Shown here in pieces: positions 8,260 through 17,324 of a DNA stretch of 42,681 nucleotides. Each line of letters opens with the position of its first letter. Position 1 is the first letter of the stretch. Source of the stretch: an uncultured Chromatiaceae bacterium (lineage in GTDB: Bacteria; Pseudomonadota; Gammaproteobacteria; Chromatiales; Chromatiaceae); NCBI GenBank assembly GCA_937923175.1, contig CALALB010000076.1, forward strand, positions 1 to 42,681, written 5' to 3'. The position numbers were made by a program, and so were the translations under genes. The notes under the pieces were generated by a model. It was not told the origin of the DNA. It saw only the letters and a list, made by a program, of their open reading frames with translations, and made no database searches.

Positions 8260-9684
8260 ATGAGCCGCACCATCACCATCGAGCCAGTCACCCGTATTGA
8301 GGGCCATGCCCGGATCAGTATCGCGCTCGATGATCAGGGCCAGGTCGCAGAGGCCAGGCTCCATCTCACCCAGTTTCGCGGATTTGAGAAATTCTGCGAG
8401 GGGCGCCCTTACCGGGAGATGCCGGCCTTAACCGCTCGCACCTGTGGGATCTGTCCAGTCAGCCATATTATCGCTTCGAACAAGGCCTGCGATCACCTGC
8501 TCTCAGTCAGGATCCCCCCGGCGGCAGAGAGACTCAGACGGGTGTTGAATCTGGCCCAGCTGGTGCAGTCGCATGCGCTGTCGTTCTTTCATCTTTCCTC
8601 GCCGGATCTATTGCTGGGCTGGGATAGCGACCCCAAGGAACGCAATCTATTTGGTGTGCTGCGCCAGAACCCGGGGCTGGCGCGCGATGGGATCAGGCTG
8701 CGGGCCATCGGCCAGAGCATCATCGAGACCCTGGGCGGCAAAAGGATCCACCCCGCCTGGGTGGTACCCGGGGGGGTTGCTGAGCCCCTGACCGCCGACA
8801 AGCGCGATGCAATCCTCAGGCTCATCCCCGAGGCCCTGGAGATTGCCAAACGCACCTATGCCTTTTACAAGACCCTGCTCCCGCGTTTTCAGGATGAGGC
8901 CGAACGCTTCGGCAACTTCCCCAGCCTTTTTCTGAGTCTGGTCAGCCCGAACGGGACGCTCGAACACTATGATGGGTTGTTGCGGATCAAGGACGCCCAG
9001 GGCCGAATCCTCGAGGACCAGGTTCCGCCCGAGGACTATGCGCGGCTGATCGGCGAGGCGGTTGAACCCTTCAGTTATCTCAAATCGCCCTATTACAAAC
9101 CCCTGGGTTACCCGCAGGGAATCTATCGCGTCGGGCCCCTGGCCAGGCTCAACAACATCCAGTCCTGCGGCACACCCTATGCCGATGTGGCGCTCGCCGA
9201 GTTCCATCTGCTCCAGGAAGAAGGCCCTATCTCAAGCAGCTTTCATTATCACTATGCACGTTTGGTTGAGATCATCTATGGCCTGGAGATGATCGAACGT
9301 CTTCTCAAAGACCCAGTAGTGTTGGACCAACGGGTGCGCGCTCGCGCCCGCAGCAACCGCTACGAAGGGATCGGGGTTGCCGAGGCCCCGCGCGGAGTCC
9401 TCATCCATCACTATCGGATCGATGACGATGGTCTGATCACCTGGGTCAATCTGATCATCGCCACTGGTCATAACAATCTGGCGATGAATCAGGCCATCCG
9501 CCAGGTCGCCGCAGCCTATGTCGAGGGGGGTAGGCTCAGCGAGGGGATGCTCAATCGGGTCGAGGCAGTGATCCGCTGTTTCGATCCCTGTCTGTCCTGC
9601 GCCTCTCATGCCGCCGGCCAGATGCCCCTGGCGATCGAGCTGTGGGATACCAGGGGACGACTCCTCGAGCGCTTGGTGCGTTAG
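8260..9684 (+). CDS. hoxH: Bidirectional [NiFe] hydrogenase large subunit HoxH
   Basis: HoxH carries the Ni-Fe(CN)2CO active site that splits or makes H2. The 474-residue protein has both nickel-binding signatures: L1 RTCGICPVSH (C62, C65, H69) and L2 DPCLSCASH (C444, C447, H450). About two dozen residues follow the L2 motif, the C-terminal extension normally removed by a dedicated endopeptidase after nickel insertion, and a candidate protease is encoded next. The ATG at 8260 follows GAGG by 7 bases; the ORF is open further upstream, but this start gives the standard MSRTITIEPVTRIEGHARI N-terminus. No hyp maturation genes are in the window. Confidence 0.96.
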   Translation: MSRTITIEPVTRIEGHARISIALDDQGQVAEARLHLTQFRGFEKFCEGRPYREMPALTARTCGICPVSHIIASNKACDHLLSVRIPPAAERLRRVLNLAQLVQSHALSFFHLSSPDLLLGWDSDPKERNLFGVLRQNPGLARDGIRLRAIGQSIIETLGGKRIHPAWVVPGGVAEPLTADKRDAILRLIPEALEIAKRTYAFYKTLLPRFQDEAERFGNFPSLFLSLVSPNGTLEHYDGLLRIKDAQGRILEDQVPPEDYARLIGEAVEPFSYLKSPYYKPLGYPQGIYRVGPLARLNNIQSCGTPYADVALAEFHLLQEEGPISSSFHYHYARLVEIIYGLEMIERLLKDPVVLDQRVRARARSNRYEGIGVAEAPRGVLIHHYRIDDDGLITWVNLIIATGHNNLAMNQAIRQVAAAYVEGGRLSEGMLNRVEAVIRCFDPCLSCASHAAGQMPLAIELWDTRGRLLERLVR

Positions 9685-9705
9685 GGTCCGGAGGAAGGTG
9701 CCTGG

Positions 9706-10164
9706 ATGCTGATCATCGGCTATGGCAACCCATTGCGCGGCGATGATGCAGTGGGGCTCCTGGCTGCCGAGCGGCTCTTGGACTGGATCGAACGGCAAGG
9801 GGATATCCCGGGGATCGAGGTGATTGCCCGACCCTGTCTGACCATCGAGCTTGCCGCCAACCTCGCCGGCCATAGGCGCGCCCTGTTCATCGATGCTGCC
9901 CTGGCCGGACCTGCAGGGGCGATCCGCCGTCGGCGTCTCCAACCGGCAACCGAGAGAGGGCCCTTGCCCCATGTCCTCAGCCCGACCGAACTCTTGGGCT
10001 GGTGTCAATGGCTGTATGGGGTGGCCCCCCGCTCATCCCTGATCACCATTGCCGGCGCCTCCTTTAACTATGCCGAAGGCAGGCTGAGCCCCCTGGTCGA
10101 ATCGGCCCTGGCCCGCTTGCTGAAACGGTTGGGTCTTAAACAAAGGCCACCCCAGCCAGCTTGA
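9706..10164 (+). CDS. hoxW: Hydrogenase maturation protease, HoxW-like
   Basis: This 152-residue protein belongs to the HycI/HoxW/HyaD family of nickel-dependent endopeptidases that clip the C-terminus of the hydrogenase large subunit. It opens with the family hallmark LIIGYGNPLRGDDAVG, whose aspartate is expected to sense nickel, followed by a second acidic site in ALFIDAA and a histidine in LPHVLSPTELL. The gene starts 21 bp after hoxH, preceded by GGAGG, so HoxH is its most likely substrate. The symbol is assigned from this context; sequence motifs alone would not separate HoxW from other paralogues. Confidence 0.88.
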   Translation: MLIIGYGNPLRGDDAVGLLAAERLLDWIERQGDIPGIEVIARPCLTIELAANLAGHRRALFIDAALAGPAGAIRRRRLQPATERGPLPHVLSPTELLGWCQWLYGVAPRSSLITIAGASFNYAEGRLSPLVESALARLLKRLGLKQRPPQPA

Positions 10165-10286
10165 GCCAGGGGCCTAGGGTCCAGGGCATGGGACTGATGC
10201 GGCATAGGACTTCGCCGAGGTCTCGTCGCTCAGCCCTCCATCCTCTGTCCTAAACGCTATTTCAGGGGCGCGGGGCGGGCGATCCT

Positions 10287-11414
10287 CTAGCGGATCGGCT
10301 TGGCTGGGGCCGAATTGGATGCGGCTAGGGCGCTTCGGTCCAGGTCGTTTGGGAACCCATCGACCCTCGGCAATACCTCGGCAAACTCGACCCCATAGAT
10401 CTCCCAGATCGAGATCAACAGCGAACCGATGATCGGTCCAACGAACAGCCCGGGTAGACCGAACATCAGGATCCCGCCGAGGGTGCTTAAAAAGATCATC
10501 AGCTCATGCATCTTGGTATCCTTGCCGACCAGGATGGGTCGCAGCAGGTTATCCAGGGTACCTACGACAAGCCCACAAAAGAGCCCGAGCAGAATGCCGG
10601 TCAGGATCTTGCCCTGAGCGATCAGGATGGCGACGGCTGGTGCCCAGATCAGGGAGGCGCCGACATTGGGGATGATCGACAAGACCGCCATCACTGTGCC
10701 CCAGAAAAGCGCATCGCTGATCCCGGCGATGGCAAAGGCCACCCCGGCCAGTCCGCCTTGGAGGATACCGATCAGGACCGTCCCCTTGAAGGTCGCGCGC
10801 GTCACCGAGCTGAACTTATCGAGCAGGATCTGTTCATCGCGGCTATGGAGTGGAAGGTAATACAGGATCCTCTGGATCAGCTTGTGACCATCGATTAGAA
10901 AAAAAAACAGGCTGTAGAGAAAAACAAAGGTCAAAAGGAGCAGATGGATGGCCTTGAAGGCAAAGGCAGAGACCCAATCCACCAAAATCTTGCTGATGAG
11001 GGTCGCCCCCTGGCCCATCTGTTGCGAAATCAGGTCGCGGTGTTGCATGACCTGCTCATAAAACGGTAAATGCTCAAGCCAGGTCATGAGACCGCGCGGA
11101 TCCTCGATGAAGGCGCGCACCCAGATCCGGATCAATTGGCTGACATCGAGCGCCTGGCTGATCAACACAGTGACCACCAGGGCGCCCGGGATCAGGATCA
11201 TGATGGTCATAAAAAAAATGGTCAGCAGGGCCGCCAGGGGGGCGCTGCCGCCCAGTCGTCTCTGGAGACCGAGATAAAAGGGATGGATCAGGGCGCTGCC
11301 GATCCCAGCCAATACAAGCGTCATCACAAAGGGTTGGATCATGGCCAAGAACAGGGCCGTGATCCCCAAGGTCATCAGGAGGATGGTAGCCTTGGTCAGG
11401 GTATCCTGGCGCAT
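10287..11414 (-). CDS. AI-2E family (PerM/TqsA-type) membrane transporter
   Basis: The 375-residue protein has the repeated long hydrophobic stretches of the AI-2 exporter superfamily: two helices at the N-terminus (LLMTLGITALFLAMIQPF and a following one), a polar central region, then a cluster of helices after residue 160 with SIIPNVGASLIWAPAVAIL and GLPGLFVGPIIGSLLISIWE, typical of the family. Members act as autoinducer-2 exporters, Na+/H+ antiporters or permeases of unknown substrate, so no substrate is claimed. The ATG at 11414 lies 45 bp from the divergent pdxH start, so both promoters must overlap. The gene is convergent with hoxW; no clear terminator is visible in the 122 bp between them. 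Confidence 0.83.
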   Translation of the reverse strand: MRQDTLTKATILLMTLGITALFLAMIQPFVMTLVLAGIGSALIHPFYLGLQRRLGGSAPLAALLTIFFMTIMILIPGALVVTVLISQALDVSQLIRIWVRAFIEDPRGLMTWLEHLPFYEQVMQHRDLISQQMGQGATLISKILVDWVSAFAFKAIHLLLLTFVFLYSLFFFLIDGHKLIQRILYYLPLHSRDEQILLDKFSSVTRATFKGTVLIGILQGGLAGVAFAIAGISDALFWGTVMAVLSIIPNVGASLIWAPAVAILIAQGKILTGILLGLFCGLVVGTLDNLLRPILVGKDTKMHELMIFLSTLGGILMFGLPGLFVGPIIGSLLISIWEIYGVEFAEVLPRVDGFPNDLDRSALAASNSAPAKPIR

Positions 11415-11459
11415 GCGACAATAGCCTTTTAAGCAAACGACTGTTGAATCATTGAGCCC

Positions 11460-12107
11460 ATGAACTCTCTCGATCCCGAGACCTTGCGCCGCGAGCTGAT
11501 GGAACGCGGTCTATCACGTGCTGACCTGGATCCGGATCCAGTCCGCCAGTTTCAAGTCTGGTATGAGCTGGCGATCGCTGCTGCCCTGCCAGAACCCAAT
11601 GCCTTTACCCTGTGCACGGTCGATGCCGAGGGCCGCCCCTCGGCGCGCACTGTCCTGCTTAAGCTTTATGACGAGCGCGGCTTTGTCTTTTTTACCAATT
11701 ACACCAGCCGCAAGGCGCGCGAGATTGCGGCCAATCCAGGGGTGGCCATGCTGTTTCCCTGGGTGGCCCTGGCCCGTCAGGTCCAGATCACGGGCCCTGC
11801 CGAGCGTATCTCGATGACCGAGTCGATGCGTTATTTTGCCACCCGACCGCGCGGCAGTCAGATCGGCGCCTGGGCCTCGCCGCAGAGCCAGGTTATCCGT
11901 TCGCGCGCTGTCCTCGAGGCCAAATTCGCCGAGATGGCCAGACGTTTTACCCAGGGTGAGGTCCCCTTGCCCGATTTCTGGGGCGGTTACCGGGTAGTCC
12001 CCGAGATGTTTGAGTTTTGGCAGGGGCGCGAGAATCGGTTGCATGACCGCTTTCGGTATCTCCGTCAACCAGATGGCGGCTGGCTGATCGAGCGGCTGGC
12101 GCCCTAA
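11460..12107 (+). CDS. pdxH: Pyridoxamine 5'-phosphate oxidase
   Basis: PdxH oxidises pyridoxine or pyridoxamine 5'-phosphate to pyridoxal 5'-phosphate with FMN and O2. The 215-residue length is typical. Visible family features are the FMN-binding stretch [20 protein letters not shown], the [17 protein letters not shown] strand, and the C-terminal signature [16 protein letters not shown]. The last of these includes the arginine and histidine that hold the substrate. The use of O2 is notable in a genome carrying anaerobic phototrophy genes, but PdxH is common in such bacteria. It is convergent with the HerA-like gene; a 6-bp AGCCCC/GGGGCT inverted repeat (12107-12112, 12129-12134) could be a weak terminator. 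Confidence 0.94.
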   Translation: MNSLDPETLRRELMERGLSRADLDPDPVRQFQVWYELAIAAALPEPNAFTLCTVDAEGRPSARTVLLKLYDERGFVFFTNYTSRKAREIAANPGVAMLFPWVALARQVQITGPAERISMTESMRYFATRPRGSQIGAWASPQSQVIRSRAVLEAKFAEMARRFTQGEVPLPDFWGGYRVVPEMFEFWQGRENRLHDRFRYLRQPDGGWLIERLAP

Positions 12108-12133
12108 GCCCCCTGCCCTAAACCGGCTGGGGC

Positions 12134-13813
12134 TCAGCGCACCTGCTGCCACCAATGGTTGACGATGGTAGCGACATCCAAATCATCTGGCCCGCTCATC
12201 CAGCTTTGGGAGAAGGGGGCATCGGCGCTAATCGGCGGGGGCGCAGGCGGTTCGACCTGGATGCGGGTCGGCAGCGGTGAGGCATCGCCCAGGGTCAACA
12301 GCTCGCCGCGGCGCAATGAGGCCAGCTTGTCGGCAAGACCCTTGGCCCCTGCCGGGAGCAGACGCCGGACATATTCCTGGTCATCGGCATTTGAGATGCG
12401 CAGACAGAGATAGTTGCCGCATTGCGACAGCACCGTTGCCGAAAGCTCGGTCGGGCGCTGGCTGACGATACAGAGGGTCACCCCATATTTGCGTCCCTCC
12501 TTGGCGATACGTTCCATCGCCCGCCGCGTACCTACAAAGCGCAGATCGGACTCCTTGGGGATATATTGGTGCGCCTCCTCACAAATCAGGAGGATGGGGA
12601 ATTCATGGCGCCTGGGGTTCCAATAATTAAACTCATAGGCCAGGCGCCCGATCTGGGCCGAGATCACTGGGCGCAGCTCCACAGGCACCGGGCTAAGATC
12701 AATGACCGTCACCTGACGCTTGGGCTCGCCGAGTCCAACGAAGTCGCGCAAGAGTCCCTCAAGCGTGGCCGAGCTTTTATGCCGGCTTGGACGCATGAAA
12801 AAGTCATAGCGTCCATCGTTATAAAGCGCCAAAAAACGCACGAGGAAATCGTCGAAGGCGCCAAAGAGCGGCCCCTTGACCTTGCCGAACTCGAGCTTTT
12901 CCTCATTGGCCTTTTTGCAGCGTTGATAGAGCTCCTCGATCGGGAAATAAACGGGTGAATCCACCGAGAGCCGGTCGATCCCCAGATGCTGATTGGATTG
13001 TTTGCGCAAGGCATAGATCGTCTCGCGCAAAAAGGCCATCTGGACCGTGGCATTGGGGTCGGCGCGGTCGACGAATAGATCCATCAGCTCGGCATAGGTC
13101 AATAGCCAATAGGGGATCTCGAGCTCGCGGGCATCCAGATAGCGCGCTGTCCCCTCAGGAAACACGCCGGTGCGCCCGCCGTCCGGCCCGCGCCAGCCAT
13201 ATTCGCCGTGTAGATCGAGCAGAATGAGATGGGCATGGGGCATACTCCTGACCACAAGCTGCATGAGGCTGGTCAGGGTCCAGGATTTACCGGCGCCTGA
13301 TTGCCCTAAGATCGCCAGATGACGCCCAAACAGGGTTGTCGGTTCAAAGGCGACCTTCAGCTGGGGGCGTGCTGACAGGCGGCCAAGCTCCAAGCCCACC
13401 TGGAGCTTGCGCGCCAGTAAGGCGCCCAGGCGATGGGTAGGGATCAGATGGACACTCGCCCCGATCAGCGGATAACGGCTGACCCCAGGTTCGAGCCGAC
13501 CCTCGGGGGTGATCTCGGCGAGTGCAGTCAGCTCCAATCGCCGCTCGCGCATGCTAACCTGACGCGCCGCCCCCTGAGCCTCCCCCTGGACGGTTCGCAT
13601 CCCGACTGTCTCCTCATAGCTGCGGGCGACCTCGGCGAGGAGATGCCCGGCTGGGTCGCGTACCTCCACGAGACTGCCCAGTTGTCCGACTGGCAGGGTT
13701 TCATCCTCGAGGGTGCGGGCCGCTGGGAAACCCTCGGCAGAGGGAAACAGGGTGGCGATCAGACACCCTTCCTGGATATTGATGATGCGCCCGATCAAGC
13801 TGGGATCTGACAT
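12134..13813 (-). CDS. HerA-like DNA-translocating ATPase (DUF87)
   Basis: The 559-residue protein has the HerA layout: an N-terminal beta-barrel (HAS-barrel) segment beginning IGRIINIQEGCLIATLF, a Walker A GQSGAGKS around residues 171-177, a Walker B LLICEEAHQYIP near residue 410, and a conserved arginine-rich sensor region (VGTRRAMERIAKEGRKYGVTL) then a CIVSQRPTELSATVLSQC stretch. HerA/FtsK-superfamily ATPases pump DNA; in archaea HerA pairs with the nuclease NurA, and in bacteria related proteins occur alone or in defence modules. No NurA, SIR2 or nuclease gene adjoins it here, so its partner and role are unknown. It is transcribed divergently from nikR. Confidence 0.82.
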   Translation of the reverse strand: MSDPSLIGRIINIQEGCLIATLFPSAEGFPAARTLEDETLPVGQLGSLVEVRDPAGHLLAEVARSYEETVGMRTVQGEAQGAARQVSMRERRLELTALAEITPEGRLEPGVSRYPLIGASVHLIPTHRLGALLARKLQVGLELGRLSARPQLKVAFEPTTLFGRHLAILGQSGAGKSWTLTSLMQLVVRSMPHAHLILLDLHGEYGWRGPDGGRTGVFPEGTARYLDARELEIPYWLLTYAELMDLFVDRADPNATVQMAFLRETIYALRKQSNQHLGIDRLSVDSPVYFPIEELYQRCKKANEEKLEFGKVKGPLFGAFDDFLVRFLALYNDGRYDFFMRPSRHKSSATLEGLLRDFVGLGEPKRQVTVIDLSPVPVELRPVISAQIGRLAYEFNYWNPRRHEFPILLICEEAHQYIPKESDLRFVGTRRAMERIAKEGRKYGVTLCIVSQRPTELSATVLSQCGNYLCLRISNADDQEYVRRLLPAGAKGLADKLASLRRGELLTLGDASPLPTRIQVEPPAPPPISADAPFSQSWMSGPDDLDVATIVNHWWQQVR

Positions 13814-13918
13814 GGCTGGATCGACTCATGCTTAAGTGGAGATCAGTTTATTATGGACCGCCCAGGAGCCCTTGTCCCAATCGAGCCTTGACCTCGAAAT
13901 CGCTCGGTAACCCAAGTT

Positions 13919-13947
13919 ATCCTGGGCTGCACTAGCGAGCCCAGGAT
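13919..13947. promoter_or_regulatory. Perfect inverted repeat upstream of nikR
   Basis: A 10-base arm ATCCTGGGCT (13919-13928) is repeated in reverse complement (AGCCCAGGAT, 13938-13947) around a 9-base spacer. It lies 25 bp before the nikR ATG in the gap shared with the divergent HerA-like gene. It could be an operator or, because TTTTT follows 6 bases downstream, an RNA hairpin in the nikR leader. It does not match the E. coli NikR operator (GTATGA-N16-TCATAC). Confidence 0.5.
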
Positions 13948-13972
13948 TCAGCGTTTTTGTGACCCATCGCCA

Positions 13973-14392
13973 ATGGACTCGGAAGCAACCATTCGTTTTA
14001 CCGTGTCGCTGCCCAAATCGCTCCTTGATGCGCTCGATGAACGGGTGATCGCCAAGGGTTACGCCTCGCGTTCGGAATTGGTGCGCGACCTGATCCGCGA
14101 GCGGCTGATCGAATCGACCTGGGAAAGCGGTGCTACCGAGGTCGCCGGGGTCTTGACCCTGGTCTATGACCATCACGATCGCACCCTGACCCAACGCATT
14201 CTGGAGATCCAGCATCATCGCTATGTCCATGTCATCGCCACCACCCATGTCCATCTCGATCATGACAACTGTCTGGAGGCGATCATCCTCTATGGCAAAC
14301 CAGCCGAGATCGAGCAGCTCAGCCATGAATTGAGCGGATTGCGCGGGATGCGCTTTGCTAAGCTAACCCGGGCGGCACGCTTGGTCTATTGA
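13973..14392 (+). CDS. nikR: Nickel-responsive transcriptional regulator NikR
   Basis: NikR is a tetrameric repressor that senses nickel. The 139-residue protein has an N-terminal ribbon-helix-helix DNA-binding domain ([17 protein letters not shown]...[15 protein letters not shown]) and a C-terminal ACT-like domain with all four high-affinity nickel ligands conserved: H81, H92, H94 and C100, aligning with E. coli H76, H87, H89 and C95. No nik-type importer is adjacent. The nearest nickel-related genes are hoxEFUYH-hoxW about 4 kb upstream, so uptake or hydrogenase genes elsewhere may be targets. The inverted repeat just upstream could be the site of its own regulation, though it does not resemble the E. 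coli NikR operator. Confidence 0.95.
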   Translation: MDSEATIRFTVSLPKSLLDALDERVIAKGYASRSELVRDLIRERLIESTWESGATEVAGVLTLVYDHHDRTLTQRILEIQHHRYVHVIATTHVHLDHDNCLEAIILYGKPAEIEQLSHELSGLRGMRFAKLTRAARLVY

Positions 14393-14431
14393 ACCGCTGC
14401 GCTACTCATGACCCAGCCTCTGCGAGAATCT

Positions 14432-14452
14432 GGGTAAGATCTGGCCTTACCC
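14432..14452 (+). terminator. Hairpin downstream of nikR
   Basis: GGGTAAG (14432-14438) and CTTACCC (14446-14452) form a perfect 7-bp stem with a 7-base loop, 40 bp after the nikR stop and well before acnA. No U-run follows, so it is at best a weak or Rho-assisted terminator. The rest of the 192-bp nikR-acnA gap shows no recognisable gene. Confidence 0.35.
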
Positions 14453-14584
14453 TCTTCGTCTCGCTCCAAACCCAGCAATCAGCCTGGATCAAGGCCTCAG
14501 CGGCCATCCCCATGGCATCCTTCGTCCCCGAACGCTATGATCAATGATTTTTGTAAAGTTATGCCTCCCAGCTATGGAGTCTCT

Positions 14585-17248
14585 ATGCCCAACCCTCATG
14601 CCCCCTCTAGCCTTCAGGTCGGTGACCGGACCTATAGGTTCTTCCGGATCGATGCCATCCCCAACAGCGCCCGCTTGCCCTATGCGCTTAAGGTCTTGCT
14701 GGAAAACCTCTTGCGTCACCTGGATGGTCAAACCGTCACCGAAGCCGATCTCGCCTATTTCAGCGCCTGGGATCCGCAAGCCGAACCCGCTCAGGAGATC
14801 CAGTTTCGGCCAGCCCGGGTCTTGATGCAGGATTTCACCGGCGTGCCGGCCTTGGTCGATCTGGCGGCAATGCGCGATGCCATGCGCGCCCTGGGCGGCG
14901 ATCCCCAACGGATCAATCCCCTAGTACCCGTCGAGTTGATCATCGATCATTCGGTCCAGGCCGATCATTTCGGTTCGGATGCGGCCTTTGCCCTGAATGC
15001 CGAGCTCGAGTTTGCCCGTAATCAAGAACGCTATCAGTTTCTCAAATGGGGTCAGCAGGCGTTTCAGGGGATGCGCATCGTCCCCCCGGATACCGGCATC
15101 GTGCATCAGATCAATTGCGAATACCTGGCGCGGGTGGTCTTCAGCGAGCCAGGCGAGGGGGCTGCCCTGGCCTATTTCGATACCTGTGTCGGGACAGACT
15201 CGCATACCACCATGGTCAATGGCCTGGGGGTGCTCGGCTGGGGGGTCGGCGGGATTGAGGCCGAGGCAGCCATGCTCGGCCAACCGATCTCGATGCTGGT
15301 ACCCAAGGTGGTTGGGGTGCGTTTAACCGGACGGTTGCAGCCGCGGGTGACTGCCACCGATCTGGTGCTCACCATCACCGAGCGTCTGCGCCGACACGGG
15401 GTGGTCGGTAAGTTCGTCGAGTTTTATGGACCCGCGATCGCTGAGCTACCCATGGGCGAGCGGAGCACGATTGCGAATATGGCCCCCGAATATGGCGCCA
15501 CCTGCGGTCTATTCCCGATCGATCGGATCACCCTCGATTATCTACGTCTGACTGGCAGGTCAGCGGATCAGATCGCCCTGATCGAGGCCTATTGCAAGGC
15601 CCAGGGGGTTTGGTATGACAGCGGTGCCCCTGAGCCCGATTATTCCGAGATCCTCGAGATCGATCTGGGCAGCATCGTCCCCTCGCTTGCCGGCCCGCGC
15701 CGCCCCCAGGATCTGGTGGCGCTTGCCGATCTACCCACCCATTTCCCGAAGGCGTTGGCAGCGCTTAAAACCGAGCGCAACCTCCCCGCCAAAGGGCCGA
15801 CGCGGGTCTCGATCGAGGGACAAGAGCTCGAGCTAGGGGACGGATCAGTGGTGATCGCTGCCATCACCTCCTGCACCAATACCTCAAACCCCAGCGTTTT
15901 GCTCGCCGCCGGCCTGTTGGCACGCAAGGCGGTGGCGCGCGGGCTCAAACGCGCCCCTTGGGTCAAGACCGTCTTTGCCCCAGGATCGATGGCGGTCACC
16001 CATTATCTGGAGAGGGCAGGTCTGCTGGGGCCACTGCAGGCACTCGGCTTTCATCTAGCCGGCTATGGCTGCATGGTGTGCATCGGCAATACCGGCCCTT
16101 TGCCGGTGCCGGTCTCACAGGCGATCGCTGACCATGCGCTCTGCACAGTAGCGGTGCTCTCAGGCAACCGCAACTTTGAAGGCCGGGTACATCCAGAGGT
16201 GCGGATGAATTATCTGGCCAGCCCGCCCTTGGTCGTGGCCTATGCCATCGCCGGCCGCATCGACCTGGATCTCGAACGCACCCCGCTGGGCAGGGATCCA
16301 GCTGGACAGCCGGTTTATCTCAGGGAGATTTGGCCCAGCCCAGAGGAGATTGCCGCGGCCATCGCTGCCCATGTCACCCCGGAGTCCTTTGCAGCGGCCT
16401 ATCAGAACCCCTTCCGAGGGGATGAGCGCTGGCAATCATTGGCCACCACCAGCGGCATGCTCTATGATTGGCCGCCCTCGAGCTATATTCGCCGTCCGCC
16501 CTATTTCGAGGGCATGACCCTGGAGCCCCAGCCGATCGCCGATATCCGCGGGGCGCGCTGTCTGGCGCTCCTTGGCGATTCGATTACCACCGACCATATC
16601 TCGCCGGCTGGATCGATCAAGCCGGATTCACCCGCCGGACGTTATCTCATCAAACAGGGCGTCGCGCCAGAAGACTTCAATAGCCTAGGGGCACGGCGCG
16701 GCAATCATGAGGTCATGATGCGCGGGACCTTTGCCAACCCTAGACTCAGGAACCTGATGATCCCCGAGACCGAGGGGGGCTTCACCCGGCATCAACCCAG
16801 CGGCGCCTTGCTGAGCCTCTATGAGGCAGCCATGCGCTATCAGGCAGAATCGACGCCGGTCATCATCATCGCCGGCAAGGAATATGGCTCGGGCTCGTCG
16901 CGCGATTGGGCGGCCAAAGGGCCGCGCTTGCTGGGGGTGCGGGCAGTGCTCGCTGAGGGCTTCGAGCGCATCCATCGCACGAACCTCATCGGCATGGGGA
17001 TCCTGCCACTCGAGTTTGCTGCCGGGGAAAATGCCCAAACGCTCGGTCTGGATGGCACTGAGACCTTTGACATACTGGGTCTGGCTGAGGGCATGGCCAA
17101 GCTGGTCGAGGTCTGGGCCACCCGGAACGATGGGAGCAGAATCCATTTCCAGGCCAGAGTGCGGATCGACACCCCGAATGAGGCCGATTATTACCGCCAC
17201 GGGGGGATTCTGCCCTATGTCTTAAGACGCCTGGCAGCCGGATCATGA
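14585..17248 (+). CDS. acnA: Aconitate hydratase A (aconitase)
   Basis: Aconitase isomerises citrate to isocitrate in the TCA cycle using a [4Fe-4S] cluster. The 887-residue product is close to the 891 of E. coli AcnA and shows the family landmarks: [34 protein letters not shown], the cluster cysteines in [11 protein letters not shown] (around residue 430) and [12 protein letters not shown] (around 500), and the C-terminal swivel domain with [15 protein letters not shown] and [18 protein letters not shown]. The ATG at 14585 was preferred to the upstream one at 14537 because GGAG lies 5 bases before it and it gives the normal N-terminus. It stands alone, followed by convergent cobQ. Confidence 0.95.
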   Translation: MPNPHAPSSLQVGDRTYRFFRIDAIPNSARLPYALKVLLENLLRHLDGQTVTEADLAYFSAWDPQAEPAQEIQFRPARVLMQDFTGVPALVDLAAMRDAMRALGGDPQRINPLVPVELIIDHSVQADHFGSDAAFALNAELEFARNQERYQFLKWGQQAFQGMRIVPPDTGIVHQINCEYLARVVFSEPGEGAALAYFDTCVGTDSHTTMVNGLGVLGWGVGGIEAEAAMLGQPISMLVPKVVGVRLTGRLQPRVTATDLVLTITERLRRHGVVGKFVEFYGPAIAELPMGERSTIANMAPEYGATCGLFPIDRITLDYLRLTGRSADQIALIEAYCKAQGVWYDSGAPEPDYSEILEIDLGSIVPSLAGPRRPQDLVALADLPTHFPKALAALKTERNLPAKGPTRVSIEGQELELGDGSVVIAAITSCTNTSNPSVLLAAGLLARKAVARGLKRAPWVKTVFAPGSMAVTHYLERAGLLGPLQALGFHLAGYGCMVCIGNTGPLPVPVSQAIADHALCTVAVLSGNRNFEGRVHPEVRMNYLASPPLVVAYAIAGRIDLDLERTPLGRDPAGQPVYLREIWPSPEEIAAAIAAHVTPESFAAAYQNPFRGDERWQSLATTSGMLYDWPPSSYIRRPPYFEGMTLEPQPIADIRGARCLALLGDSITTDHISPAGSIKPDSPAGRYLIKQGVAPEDFNSLGARRGNHEVMMRGTFANPRLRNLMIPETEGGFTRHQPSGALLSLYEAAMRYQAESTPVIIIAGKEYGSGSSRDWAAKGPRLLGVRAVLAEGFERIHRTNLIGMGILPLEFAAGENAQTLGLDGTETFDILGLAEGMAKLVEVWATRNDGSRIHFQARVRIDTPNEADYYRHGGILPYVLRRLAAGS

Positions 17249-17260
17249 CGGGGATCCAAT

Positions 17261-17276
17261 CCAGCCCCGGGGCTGG
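17261..17276. terminator. Perfect GC-rich palindrome between convergent acnA and cobQ
   Basis: CCAGCCCCGGGGCTGG is an uninterrupted 16-bp palindrome 12 bp past the acnA stop and 48 bp past the cobQ stop. Its position between convergent genes suggests a two-way transcription stop, but neither strand has a U-run after the stem, so this is only suggestive. Confidence 0.4.
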
Positions 17277-17324
17277 GGTTGCTGGGGGCCACCAGGATCG
17301 ACTGAGATCGGCGGACTGCCCAGG

